A stretch of DNA of 64,000 nt from Protea cynaroides (GCA_028583415.1 CM053270.1:5402342-5466341), one strand, 5' to 3'; shown: positions 11,701 to 22,160, counted from the first letter of the stretch. Notes: generated by a model not told the origin, from the sequence alone. Numbers and translations: made by a program.

Positions 11701-12234
11701 CCGGGTAGTTTCTTTGGAAATACATCTGGGTAATCCCTCACGACATCAATATCTTACATTCGTGGCGTGTCCTTGGTTAGGTCGACCACTGATACTAGAT
11801 ATCCGACGGCTCCCTTTTCAAGGCACTTCTTAGCCTTTAATGCTGAGAGTATGAGCTTGCGTCTCCTGGGAAGTTTGGTTCCCGAGAAATTGAATTCTGC
11901 TCCTTCTTTGTCTTTGAACGTTAGCTTCTTTTCGGTGCATAATAGGTTTGCTGAATGCCGAGCTAACCAGTCCATTCCCAAGATGACGTCAAAGTCTGCC
12001 ATCTCAAGTTGTATTAAAGTTGCATCTAAGGTTTTCGCCAATGAGAACTGGACATGGCCCATAACCTTTACTCTAATTCCACTTCTAATCCCATCGGTGA
12101 CCGTACAAGTAATTTGTAGTCTAATGTTTTGATGGGTAAATTGCTCTTCTTTCCAAACGACACAGATATAAATGAATGCGTAGCTCCTGAATCAAAGAGT
12201 ACTCTGGCTGGTATGCCATTGAGAGGTACGATAC
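8750..12234 (-). pseudogene. pol: pol of element B (interrupted)
   Basis: Minus-strand protease, RT, RNase H, integrase and chromodomain-like tail. The protease start ([14 protein letters not shown]) lies just inside 12234, and an extra base near 12068 shifts the frame. The RT runs 11741-11199 and is stopped at about 11200, just before [10 protein letters not shown] near 11185. RNase [11 protein letters not shown] lies near 10760; a damaged stretch at 10525-10595 breaks the frame. The integrase (10521-9185) keeps [17 protein letters not shown] and WDCITMDF but is broken near 9660 and 9520. The tail (9181-8750) has ATWE-like VTWEEENAMRKQYPHLF. The other coding frames between these points continue the same protein. 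Confidence 0.88.
8755..8770 (-). promoter_or_regulatory. Polypurine tract of element B
   Basis: On the minus strand, AAGTTGGGGGGAGT lies directly before the LTR start TGTAAG. Unlike family 1 it is present once. The pol stop codon (TAA) overlaps the first bases of the LTR. Confidence 0.75.
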
Positions 12235-12304
12235 CTGTGGTTCGTTTTTACTTAGTCTACATACTCAATCAATGAAATTATAATCTTAAAAGTTTCGGTC
12301 ATAC
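12235..12304 (-). other. Predicted 70-nt intron between gag and protease (element B)
   Basis: On the minus strand, GTCACAG|GTATGACC at 12304 and ACCACAG|GTATCG at 12235. The codon split is the same as in A, and the join reads [18 protein letters not shown]. The intron is not a multiple of three, so readthrough could not replace splicing in this copy. Confidence 0.7.
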
Positions 12305-13547
12305 CTGTGACCACATCGGGCGATGCGGCAGCATCCCCTCGATGTAACAAGCATATACCCATCCTTGATGTAATCGCTTCTTGGGTTTTGGGCATTCTCT
12401 TGCCATATGCCCCGGTTGGTTGCGAGTTATAGCACTTCGGGGCTTTAGAATTTGGCTTTGGCTGTGGTTGAGCTGCGGAAGTAGACTTTGGTGCAGTAGA
12501 AAAATTCGAGGGACGAAAAGGTTTATACGTCCTATTATTGCCTCCGTTGTAGGAGTCTCCGACCGGTCTCTTGATGCCTCCGTTGCGGGAGAAATAACTC
12601 TCCTTCTGGCTCGATTCGATCACTCGAGCAATCTGGACAGCTTCGTTGTAGATTTTCTTCTCTAAGCCCAAAACATTTTCTCTTATGCTTCCTCTTAGTC
12701 CCATGACAAACCTACGGGGTTTTGGTATCTTCTTCCTGCATACTAGCCGGTGCGAAGAAAAACAGCTCTTCATAGCGCCGTTGATGCGAGTCTATGGACA
12801 TCGCCCCTCGGTACAGACTCAAGAACTCTTTCTCCATTGAATCTCTGAAGCTTCTTGGGAAATACTTCTCGAAGAACGCTTCTTTATATATAGCCCATGT
12901 CAGTAGGGCGTGCTTGGTCAATAAGTACGTCCTTGTAGATTTCCACCAATGGTGTGCGTCGCCTTTGAGCATGAAGGTGGCGCATAGTACTTTCTCTTCC
13001 TCGGTGATAGTCATCATAAGGAAGTTCCTTTCCATCTCGTCTATCCAGGTGTTGGCCACGGTGGATCAGACGGCTTGCCGTTGAATTCTCTCGGTTTCAT
13101 TTTCAAAAATCTCTCCACTAGCCGGGAGTGATCCAGTTGATTTTGGTATGCCCCAAACATAGGGGGTGGATAGTTGTACATCCCTTGTGCTGCTTCTGGG
13201 ACCTACACTGGAATTGGTGCAGCTGGTTGTTGAGGTGTCTAAGGAGCTGGGTGGTTACCCACAGGTGCTGCACTGCCTTGCCCAGTGTGTATGGGTGCAG
13301 CCTGAGTGGCTTGATACATAATCCCCATGGCAACCTGCATTTGAGCTTGTGCGTGTTGCATCTGCTGTAGCTGTTGAGCTAGGTTCATAACCACAGTTGC
13401 TAGCTCTGGTGGTGGAGGTGGCAAATTTGTAGGGTTTGCTGGTTCTGGATTACCCTGTGCATGGTTATTCTCTTGACTAGTCTCCTCCACTGGTGGTGGT
13501 GGTGGGACTATATTTCGGGTCTGTCGGGTAACTCTACGTCCAGACAT
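12305..13547 (-). pseudogene. gag: gag of element B (interrupted)
   Basis: ATG at 13547 (MSGRRVTRQTRN), matching MAGRRVTRKSRN of D, opens a proline-rich N-terminus. The gag domain spans about 13060-12620 (MERNFLMMTITEEEKVL, HQRRYEELFFFAPASM). The zinc knuckle is destroyed (CYNSQPTGAYGKRM in place of CX2CX4HX4C). Frame breaks lie near 13060-13080 and near 12720, and there is a stop near 13240. It ends at the predicted donor. Confidence 0.82.
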
Positions 13548-13569
13548 ATTTCTTTTCGATGATTGGTGG

Positions 13570-13590
13570 TGCCTGAAAATCATCAAAATA
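13570..13590 (-). promoter_or_regulatory. Probable 3' splice site ahead of gag (element B)
   Basis: Minus strand TTTTGATGATTTTCAG|GCACC ends at 13573, 26 bases before the gag ATG. D has GATTTCAG|GC at the same place. The matching donor would be at 17850 in the 5' LTR (TCTCAG|GTATGG), giving an intron of about 4.3 kb. Confidence 0.5.
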
Positions 13591-13684
13591 GGTGAGAAAC
13601 CATGTATATGTCATGTAGGCACGTTAACCAATAATCAATTCCAATTCGAGCTCATTTTATAAACCAAATACTGTCTTTTCTATA

Positions 13685-13825
13685 CAGGGTCGATGGTGAG
13701 GGTCGATGGTATGTCAGACCCTTAATGTCTGACCCTGTGTTTTTCTGTCAAATTCCCGAGAGCTGAGGGTCGATTAGAGGGTCGATCAGAGGGTCGATGG
13801 CTCTGGTCGAGTTGTCCGACCCTCT
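13685..13825. repeat. GGTCGATGG motif cluster in the leader of element B
   Basis: At least five GAGGGTCGAT units and inverted GACCC units lie between gag and the antisense gene. This is the same place at which family 1 has ACCGGTCGACC units. The two clusters share the core GGTCGA. Confidence 0.7.
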
Positions 13826-13899
13826 GACCAAAAATTAGATTTTTAAAGTCTGATTTTGGGTCATTTTCTATTATTTCCCTCCCGTTTCGACTCGCCTCT

Positions 13900-14423
13900 T
13901 CTCTCCGAGTTGCTACAGTGCTACTTCACTATTTTGGATCAATTTTAGTCCGAGTTTCGACATCCACTTCATCCCTACAGGTATGCTTTCCCATTTTTAC
14001 CTGTTTTTAGGTTTCCATTCCTAGGTTTTTGCCCATTTAACTTTTATTTTTCAAATTAAACTTTTTTCAACCGTAAAAATTCGATTTTTATTGGGGGCTT
14101 TTGTTGTTGGCATCTTGAGCAACGAAAGCCCTAAAAAAATTTTGAGTTTCATCGGTTGGTTATCGAGAAACTTAGATTTTTTTCTTTTCGCCCTAATTTG
14201 TCGAAATTTTTTGATTTCTTGCAATTTCTTCAAATTGGACCTTGTCAATTAAAATTTCCTTCTGTTTAATTGTTGTATGATGTGTTGGAACTTACGTAGG
14301 TCCTCCTGCCCACTTGTATGGGTGAAAAGTGAGGCTTTTGACCAACTTACGTCGTTATAATGCCCAATTTTTAAATTTTTATCCTATTAACTCCTTGTTT
14401 TTCTTTTTCTTTCTTATCTGCAG
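13900..14423 (+). other. First exon and 443-nt 5' UTR intron of the antisense gene of element B
   Basis: CTACAG|GTATGC at 13981 and TTATCTGCAG at 14423, six bases before the ATG at 14429. D (441 nt), C (437 nt) and E (438 nt) have introns at the same place. CATTTTATAAACC near 13653 could be a TATA box for this transcript, but the match is weak. Exon 1 start is approximate. Confidence 0.6.
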
Positions 14424-14428
14424 ATACT

Positions 14429-15835
14429 ATGGTTCGTACCAAAGTACCCAGAGTTCGTGATCCGCTTCGCTTCCGCTCCAATGAAGCCGAGGCATAGTAT
14501 GCCTACTATACAGGCAAAAAAGTGGAAGGGGGTCGTATGGTGAACCTGGCTGAGCTAGCCTTGTTCAATGTAGAGAGAGCTTTTGGTGATATGGGGTGGC
14601 TCCCTGTCATCACATACGATGCATGCACACGTCCAGAGTTAGTGCACCAGTTCTACTGTAACCTTCAGATTGTGGGAAACCACAACGATGTGGAGCTTGG
14701 TCAGGAGTTGCGCATCACTAGTTACGTCAAGGGGGTGCAGATTTCCTTTGATTATCGGCAGCTGGCCGACCTGTTGGGCATTCCTTATGATGGTCCTATG
14801 GTGTACTGTGCACCGGGTGAGCACGACTTTATTGAGGCGTAGTTACGGGCCGAGATTGATAGTCAGTTACTACAGCCCGATCGCTGGCAGATGAGGGCGT
14901 GCTACTTGCGTCCGGCTCCACAGGTGTTCTGTAGGATCATTCAGCATAACCTGATCCCGCAGAGTGGGCATTATGAGAGGGTGTCTCAGCTGACCCAGTT
15001 TTTGATCTACAGTATATGCACTCATCAGCCCATCTGTCTTCCTTACATCATCATGCGGACGATGATCAGTGCTACATTGTCCGGTCATAGGGGTAATCTA
15101 CCCTATGGACGTATGATCACCACACTATTGATTCGTCTGGGGGTTAACCTAGTTGATGAGAAGATTCAGGAGAAGACCTTCTCGTCGCCTCTAGATTGGG
15201 AGGCTATATGCAAGATGGGACTTCGAGACGCTAGGGTTAGCGATGATGAGAGGAACGCGATGTTACGCCCTCACACTCGGGTTGAGGTGGCTGATGCTAA
15301 GGTTGTTGCTGCTGCTGCTAGGGCTCAGGTGGATCCCGTCGACGATGATGATCGTATGTATATGGACGTCGACGCGATACCCCCGCCTTCACCTACACAT
15401 GCGGCTGGAGTTGGTACTTCGCATGCGGCGAATTCTTTACCTGAGACTGGTCCTTCGCATCCGTCTTCTGATATGATGGAGATGTTGCGCGAGATCAGAG
15501 AGACTCAGCGTAGATCGGACCTGAGGATGGAGGAGTTGCTAGATGCTCAGCGCATGAGAGTGGATGAGCTGTTGGCTGCTCAGCACACATCTGACGCGCG
15601 GATAGGTGAGCTCATGGAGATCCAGCGTGCGACTGACATGAGAGTAGCCGATCTTACAGCTAGTCTACAGACGACCCAGACTCAGATAGCCTGGTTGACT
15701 AGAGTCTATGCTGAGGACTACGACAAAGATCGTGAGGCTCCACCTCCTCCTTTGCCTCCCGCTTCCTCATTGTACTTTTTGTTTTTCCTGTACTTCAGAG
15801 TAACTGTCCGGGTTGTGGACTGTACTCTGCTTTAG
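14429..15835 (+). pseudogene. Antisense accessory gene of element B, plant-transposon-protein-like
   Basis: A plus-strand gene opposite to B's gag-pol. It resembles the 'putative plant transposon protein' domain known from plant repeats: GDMGWLPVITYDACTRP, ITSYVKGV, QLADLLGIPYDG, HYERVSQLTQ, LPYGRMITTLL. The C-terminal half has an Asp-rich linker and repeated 13-15 residue units (such as MRVDELLAAQHTSDARI) likely to form a coiled coil, then a Pro-rich end. Stops lie at about 14495 and 14840; the terminal stop seen in D is lost, so the frame runs on to 15835. The molecular function is unknown. A DNA-binding or silencing-related role is only inferred from context. Confidence 0.72.
15797..15828 (+). 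other. Conserved hairpin near the end of the antisense gene (element B)
   Basis: AGAGTA...TACTCT encloses a second stem CTGTCC/GGACTG around a loop GGGTTGT. C and E have AGGGTA...TACCCT, a paired change at one position. It lies about 220 bp from the PBS and could act in either RNA strand. Confidence 0.55.
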
Positions 15836-16033
15836 ATATATATTTACACTTTGTTTTGCTCTCATTATACGTCAACTTGTTTCTCCTTTTAATAGATGTA
15901 TTATTCTTTTTTTTAAATTTGGTCTCAACATCACTTGTGCTTATAATGTGTTAATATTACTGTTTTTATTTTATCCTATCTCAGTTCACTATTGCTGTGA
16001 ATGTATGATAGTTCAGCGGGCAAGGCCTGAGAT

Positions 16034-16045
16034 GCTCTGATACCA
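16034..16045 (-). promoter_or_regulatory. Primer-binding site of element B
   Basis: TGGTATCAGAGC on the minus strand, three bases inside the LTR end. It is complementary to the 3' end of plant initiator-Met tRNA, the usual primer of such elements. Confidence 0.9.
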
Positions 16046-16048
16046 AGT

Positions 16049-18366
16049 TGTCACACCCCAATTCCACACATTTTAGAATGGTGTGATGAATCGCTAAATA
16101 ACCAACGGTTCAACCAGGATCTCAAATAGGCTATCCCCGCGTTACCTGAACCTTCATACACTCACCATCATAATCAGAGTAAATACACAATAGCGGAAGT
16201 CTTATAAATAAATGAACAGAGAACTAAAATGATATCCATAAATAATAGCAAATTATTCTGTGTTTAACTGAGACATAAATATTTAAGTACCAATTACATG
16301 TCTTATAAATCTAATAAAGAAACCTATAAAAATATCTAGTCAAACACAAACGAGTTGCACTCGCAAGAGGAGTCGTGTGTATCATCTTCAGCTCCAGCGT
16401 CCATTGCTGCTACGTTCCCGTACATAGGCGCATTCATGAAATCTTCAACTGTGTAACCTGCACCATCAACTAAAAATATTCGACGTCGAGGGGTGAGCAC
16501 ACAACACGGCTCAGTGAGTAGCCAAAACAATGCAACATTACATATGCATGCACATTCATTTATCTCTTTGGTCTGGTTCATAGTTTGCAATGCGCAATAG
16601 AAAGGTTGGGTGGTTAAAGGTTAACGTTTATTGACACCGCCTTTATACACAGGGTGTGGAAGTCCACCCGAAGGTTAACGTTTATCGTCGTCCCCATCTA
16701 CCCTACCGTAACATTATACAACAAAGGTTAACGTTTATTGCTATATAATGCTCTACCAACACGTAAGCCCCTGTTAGCGAGGGCTTGCAAACTGGGCTTG
16801 CTACTAACCAATCCTAATGCCAAACAGTGTATCCAAGGCCTCACCCCAGCATCCCTCAGAATGTCCATAGAGATAGAGCTAAGGCCCCCCGGTAGAGTCA
16901 GAAACTACAAGGACCGAGACCACCTCCCCTGATACCCTACGACACAGTAGTTCTGCTAAGGTAATGGCGATACGACGATGTCAATGCACAAGACTTGAGT
17001 TAGAGATAGAGCTAAAGTGCTGAGACCCGCCAAAGGTTAACGTTTATTGACGTTCTCATCACACCTCCCCTGATACTCGCTCGCATTAAGTACATCAACC
17101 ACACACATACAAGCACATGCCTATTCCTATCATCATCATCATCATCATGTTATAAACAATAAAGTAAATATGCATGAACAAGTAATAGAAATATTAGATG
17201 GCATGCTGTGTGCACATTACAAACATATTTGCATAAAATCAAACATGGCATAGGACTCAAGAATTAGAAAACAGTTTATTATTAACCGATTTAGTTTGGA
17301 GTTAAGGTTCCTCACCTTAGTTTGCTATAAGATACTTTTCCAAGCTTAAAAATCACCTCTATAGTGCTATTATAATGCTAGAAAACCTAACAAAGTCGAT
17401 AGAATTTAATTAGAATTAATTCAGAATTTAAAAACCATGTTATTAACTGAGGGTCGATCAGAGGGTCGATGCTCAGGATACATAGGGTCGTTGGGTTTAT
17501 CGACCCTACCCTCTGTCTGAACTTCCCGATTGCTGAGGGTCGATGGTCAGGGTGCCTAGGGTCGATGGGTCTATCGACCCTGTGTGCGACCCTCGGTGCA
17601 CTCTGATCCAATTTCCACTTTTTACATCATTCTTCGTGTTTGGGGTCCTATGGCTTGCTTCCACATTCCATTAAACATTCATTCCATGGTCTGAAACCAT
17701 GATTCATCCTCCTAGATGGCTTTCATGCATTATCCTCGGGTTTTCTATGAAAACCTCACCATGAATGGATGGTTTGGGTTTCTCCGAAATCCTACACTCA
17801 ACCATATCTAACCTAAGGTTTGTAGAAACTCATGGAATTAGTATCCATACCTGAGAAGATTACTTTTCCCTGGAAATTCTTCTTCTTTTTGCTAAGTCTT
17901 CTTCCTTGCCTCCTTTCTTCCTCTTTTCCTTCTTCTCTCTTTCTCTCAATTCAATTAGGGTTGTGAAAGGAGTGAAAGTGGCTTAGGGACGTCCTTTAAA
18001 TAGAGTAGGAATGTCCTATAATAGTCCCATTGAGATTTGGAAAGAATCCCAATCGAAAATTAGGAAGTTTCCTAATTTCAGTTTCGGCAGTAAGTGAGGG
18101 TCGATGAGAGGGTCGACGATCCCGTCGACCCTATGGTCTGTCACTGTCCAACCCTCTCCCAAATTTTAAGGGTCTGAGTTTCTGATTTGGGAGGGTCAAC
18201 CCTGTTTAGCCTGGTATGCGACCCTTCATCTATTTTAAGTGTTTTTGGGTCGATTTGATACCTGGGATCTCGCTCTCCTTCACGCCCTTGGTCCATTTGA
18301 CTCGACCATGGTGGGTGAACCTGGTTCAAGGTGGTAAGACCGGATTAGTTTGACACGGGTCTTACA
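16049..18366 (-). repeat. 5' LTR of element B (family 2)
   Basis: 2318 bp, TGTCACACCCC...GGGTCTTACA on the plus strand, highly similar to 6451-8754. It contains the TATA box (TATTTAAA-like on the minus strand near 18000), a donor at 17850, the small frame at 16336-16470, GGTCGA clusters (17448-17600 and 18095-18225) and the GTTAACGTTTATTG repeats. Confidence 0.93.
16336..16470 (-). other. Conserved LTR mini-ORF (5' LTR of B)
   Basis: Intact minus-strand frame of 44 codons after ATTTTTAG, reading VDGAGYTVEDFMNAPMYG and ending CECNSFVFD. One terminal Cys of the CECxxC motif is Phe here. Confidence 0.5.
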
Positions 18367-18371
18367 ATAAC

Positions 18372-19991
18372 TCTAACTCAACTTTTAGACTTAGAATGGA
18401 TAGGAGAAAGCCCTGAAAATCCATGGAGATTGATCGACGGTAGTCGACAAATCAAGTGTATGGTCTTTTGGAGACATACCGGTCGACCGAACCGGTTGAC
18501 AGTCTGCTCACAGTGCTGCGACCGGTATGGTGAGACCGGTCAGATCTGAAAGGCTGGTTTTTGACCATGTTGGTTTCCGACCAACATGAGACCCTAAGAA
18601 AAATATTCTAATGAAACCCTAATAATATTGTAGGACTTTGTGACTTCCCGTTTGGATCTTGCGACGTGGAGCAAGCTATCAAATGAGCGTCAGGTAAGGG
18701 AATCTGACCTAAACCTAATAATTAATGGACAGTAAATCGTTGTTAACCACCTGATTAAATCTGATGTGATGTTTGTGCATATTCACATGCCATCTTTTAA
18801 TTTCAGTTATTATTACTGTTCATGCATTGTTAGGATGTGATTGTTAAGCATGTGATTGTTTTCATTAGTGTGTGGAGTGGGGCATGGGCCTGGGATCGCT
18901 CCTCACACTAGCACCTTTTGTAGTATTCTACCTTAACATTCTTGGTACGGGTGGGGCATCAGGGGAAGGTCGTGGTATGGTGGTCTCCGATATTGATGTT
19001 GGCCTGGCCATGGTATGTGGCACTGTGGTCTCCGAGTCGACGCTGGCTTGTCCACGATGCTTTAGCTCTATCTCTATGCCGTAGGGAGTGATGTTGGGAT
19101 AGGGTCTACCTGCGTATTGTTTCTATCCTAGTGGGTTAGTTGCGGATAGGGCATCAGGGGAGGTGTGGGAATGCCTTAGCTCTATCTCTATGCCGTAGAC
19201 GGCTGTGTTGGGATAGAGCATACATTGATGACATATAGGATTGGTTAGTTGCGAGCCCAGTTTGCGAGCCCTGGCCAGTAGGGCTTAGGTACTGGTATGG
19301 GTAGAGCATCAGGGGAGGTACGGGGGTATCTTAGCTCTATCTCTATTCCATGATGGGTGCATGTGGGCCAATGGGGGTGTGATCCATGGGTGCCACACAC
19401 TCGTGTATAGAGGTGCGGGGGGCCACCAAACCTTTCTATAGCACATTGCGAACTTAAACCAGACCACAACATAAAATTGATTGTTATTCATGCATAATAT
19501 TATGAAACTGTCTGATTGTCTTACTGAGCTAAGTTGTGAGCTCACCCTTTGTACGTACATTGTTTTTAGATGTTAATGCAGGATACACTATTGAGGACTA
19601 TGTGAATGCTCCGACGTATGGTGGTGTAGCTGCTCTGGACGTATAGTCAGGAGAGGACGAGCATGACGCTTCATGCGAGTGCCCTTTCTGCGTGTACCTT
19701 TGATTGGTTTTATTTATTTATTTCAGTTATTTTCAGTTGGACTAAATGGATGTAAGGATATTATATTATATGTTTGAATTTAAATAATTGGATATTTTAT
19801 TTAAATTTATCAATAGATTCTCAGTTCATTATATTTTAAAGACTTCTGCTCTACTATTTATATTTTGATTGTGGTTATGTGTGATGGTTTGTATGAGTGG
19901 ACACGGTCTATTCGAGATCCTGGTGTGAACCGTTGGTTCAATGATAGTTCACTCACACCATTCTGGTTGGATCAGAATTTGGGGTGTGACA
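18372..19991 (+). repeat. LTR shared by elements A and C, right part (family 1)
   Basis: Continues the LTR cut at 6450 and ends GGGGTGTGACA at 19991, directly before C's PBS. It contains ACCGGT motifs (18476-18546), three units of a 160-195 bp degenerate repeat (from about 18952, 19148 and 19307), the conserved GCGAGCCC core (19240-19290) and the small frame at 19569-19703, here with a TAG at 19647-19649. Confidence 0.88.
18945..19390. repeat. Degenerate 160-195 bp tandem repeats inside the LTR
   Basis: Each unit starts GCATCAGGGGAGGT and contains TTAGCTCTATCTCTATGCCGTA. Units begin near 18952, 19148 and 19307. C's 3' LTR has the same series near 30496, 30641 and 30806, and inverted copies are present in E and in the solo LTR. 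Family 2 has the same blocks more diverged. Confidence 0.6.
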
Positions 19992-19994
19992 ACT

Positions 19995-20006
19995 TGGTAT
20001 CAGAGC
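19995..20006 (+). promoter_or_regulatory. Primer-binding site of element C
   Basis: TGGTATCAGAGC three bases after the LTR end, complementary to initiator-Met tRNA. It shows that the LTR at 18372-19991 serves as C's 5' LTR. Confidence 0.9.
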
Positions 20007-20243
20007 TCTCGGGCTCTGTTCCACAAACCATATTACACTTAACTAAGTCGATGAACTGAGTTCGGAAAATTTAAAAATCTTAATACAAACACACCCTAAG
20101 CATTGTTTGATACCTGAGACGGATTAAGAAAGAGCATAATACACAATATTAAATTTAGAATCTAATGATACTCATGCACTAGTTAGGGTGAACCATAAAA
20201 CTTTCATTTAACCAAAAGAGAGTATCAAATGTACTAGTACTAC

Positions 20244-20275
20244 AGGGTACAGCCCACAAATCGGACAATTACCCT
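20244..20275 (-). other. Conserved hairpin downstream of the antisense gene (element C)
   Basis: Minus strand AGGGTA...TACCCT with an inner TTGTCC/GGGCTG stem containing wobble pairs. It lies 43 bases past the antisense stop codon, the same place as in E. Confidence 0.55.
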
Positions 20276-20317
20276 CTTATATGAGCAATCAAAAGAGAAG
20301 AAAATAAAGGGGGACAA

Positions 20318-21583
20318 TCATGGGGTAGGGGGCCTAGGAGGAATAGGGTCCGCTATATCATAATCTCGCTCGTAAGCGACCCTATGCCAATGTACCTGGT
20401 CCTGAGTCACCCATAGGCTAAGAGCCAGACGTCCCAACTCCTAACCCATCTCTCGCTAAGACTCTAGGATGACCCTCTGGGTGTCCCTGATCTCAGTGAA
20501 CATACTCAACACCGGGTCTGGGGAAGGATGAGACTGTCCGGCGGTAGAGGTAGATGGTGGTGCTGCAGGTGTAGGCTGTAGAGCTGGCGCTGGTACACCC
20601 TCGGCCCTATCCTCGTCGTCATCCCGCTCGAGCTCGGCTGCATAGGCCGCATTGGCTGCTGTTGCTGCTGCTGCTGCGGCTGCTACCCTCCCAAGTGGGC
20701 GAGGGCGAGCCTCTAACTCGTCATCGCTAACAGGTAGGTCAACCATCTGTATCCTCTGAATGGCGTCCCAGTCTATGTCGGACGTCATAGTATCCTCAAC
20801 GGTCACCTCGCCTCTCATGCTCACGCCCAGGCAACGTAACAGGAAGGTAATGAGATGACCGTATGGAAGGTTACTGGCCTGATCGGTCAGGGTCACGTGA
20901 TGCATGGTCCTGATGATGAGATAGGGAAGAGAGACCCGCTCCCCGGTGCAGACGCAGTAAGTGATGTACTGAGTGAGCTAGGATAACTCACTATAGTGGC
21001 CGCTCTGGGGCACGATGTTGTGCTGAATAATGCGACTGTATACCCGAGGTCCAGGTCTCAAGCTAGCCGCCTTCATTGGGGCTCCAGGGTTTAGTATCTG
21101 ATCTGCTATCTCTCAGCGCAGATCCTCAGTCAGATAACCCTTCGCTTTGGGAGGGCAATACACTAGGTCTCCATCATTTGGAACCCCTAGAAGGTCGGCC
21201 AGCTGGTGGGTGTTGAATGAAATGGGTACACCCCTGACGTAGCTAGTGATGCGCAAATCCCTACCCTGGTTGGGATCGTTAACATCTCCGTGCAGCTCCA
21301 GGTTAGCATAGAAATGCTTAACCAGATTGGGACGGGTGGTATCAGTGTAGGATATTACCGGTACCCACCCAAGCGCGTTGAAGGCAGCTCGCACATCAAA
21401 TCTCTCCAATTGATCTAGGTTAACTCAGCGTCCAGATTCTATGCTCTTGTTGTCGAACCACGGGAACCGAGCTTGTGCCTCTATTGAACGAAACTAGTGC
21501 TCGTCAAGCTGGGGAACTGGTGGCTGGGGAACACATGAGCTCGAGCCATGAGGATGTTTCCCAAGAGCACGTCGGAGAGCCAT
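20318..21583 (-). pseudogene. Antisense accessory gene of element C, plant-transposon-protein-like
   Basis: ATG at 21583 and stop at 20318 give exactly the same span (1266 bp) as the intact copy in E. The conserved parts ERFDVRAAFNALGWVPVIS, ITSYVRGVPISF, QLADLLGVPNDG and DASNLPYG-like blocks are readable. At least six stops interrupt it (after LDEH, after SGR, after EDLR, within ELS-LTQ, after ILES and after REMG), several of them CGA to TGA or TGG to TAG. The product would be a soluble protein with an N-terminal conserved domain and an Ala/Asp-rich linker. Function unknown. Confidence 0.72.
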
Positions 21584-21588
21584 TTTAA

Positions 21589-22160
21589 CTGCAAAATAAT
21601 AGAAAGCAAGATGAAAATGTTAGAAATTGTCAAAATTTCGGCAGCATAACGACAGTAAATTGGGAAAAAGCCTCGAACTCACCCAAAAACATGGGGAGGA
21701 GGACTTACGTAACCCCCACACTCTTCGACAAATCAATCACAAGCAATTAAAATATGAAATTTCAAGAAATTAAGAAAAATCAAGAATTTTCAAAAATTTT
21801 GGAAAACCTAGGTCAAAACATGTAAAAATTTGATTTTTATGAAAACCGTTCGGTGAAACCCCAAATTGGTTGAGGGCTTTTGCTCCTGGGGGTCCCTAAA
21901 CCCTTTCCAAGCCGAAGGAAAAGAGTTCCTACGGTTGGAACATCTCGATCAATGAAAAACCTAAATTTTTACATAAAGACGATATGAAAAATATCTAAAA
22001 CTTGAAGGAGAAGGAAGAGACCTACCTGGAGACGATGTTCTACGCTTTGAACGGAAGAAATCGGCTTCAAAGGTCACCGGCTGGACTGTAGCAACTCAGG
22101 AGCCGGAGAGGAATCGCCACCGGAGAGAAGGAAGAAAGAAAAAGTGAGAAAATTCTCACT
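21589..22160 (-). other. 5' UTR intron (437 nt) and first exon of the antisense gene of element C
   Basis: Minus strand CTCCAG|GTAGGTC at 22025 and ATTATTTTGCAG at 21589, six bases before the ATG. This agrees with introns at the same place in B, D and E. The exon 1 start (about 22160) is approximate. Confidence 0.6.

Larger units (their letters stand above)
6451..18366 (-). mobile_element. Complete family-2 Ty3/gypsy element B
   Basis: TG...CA ends, two LTRs (6451-8754 and 16049-18366), a PBS at 16034-16045 and a polypurine tract at 8755. It is flanked by the 5-bp duplication ATAAC (6446-6450 and 18367-18371). The undisturbed target is visible in C's LTR near 29928 (GGGGATAACTCTAAC). gag-pol reads on the minus strand and the accessory gene on the plus strand. 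A hand count over the first 330 bp of the LTR pair gave about 16 differences, so it is not a recent insertion. Confidence 0.95.

Noticed and set aside
14429..15835. Antisense gene as a captured host gene or as a DNA transposase
   Set aside because: It occurs at the same place in all elements of two families, and no DDE or other transposase motif is visible. An element-borne accessory gene is the simpler reading.
19995..20006. Possible tRNA gene near TGGTATCAGAGC
   Set aside because: Only the 12-base primer-binding complement is present, with no cloverleaf or internal promoter boxes. Same at the three other PBS sites.
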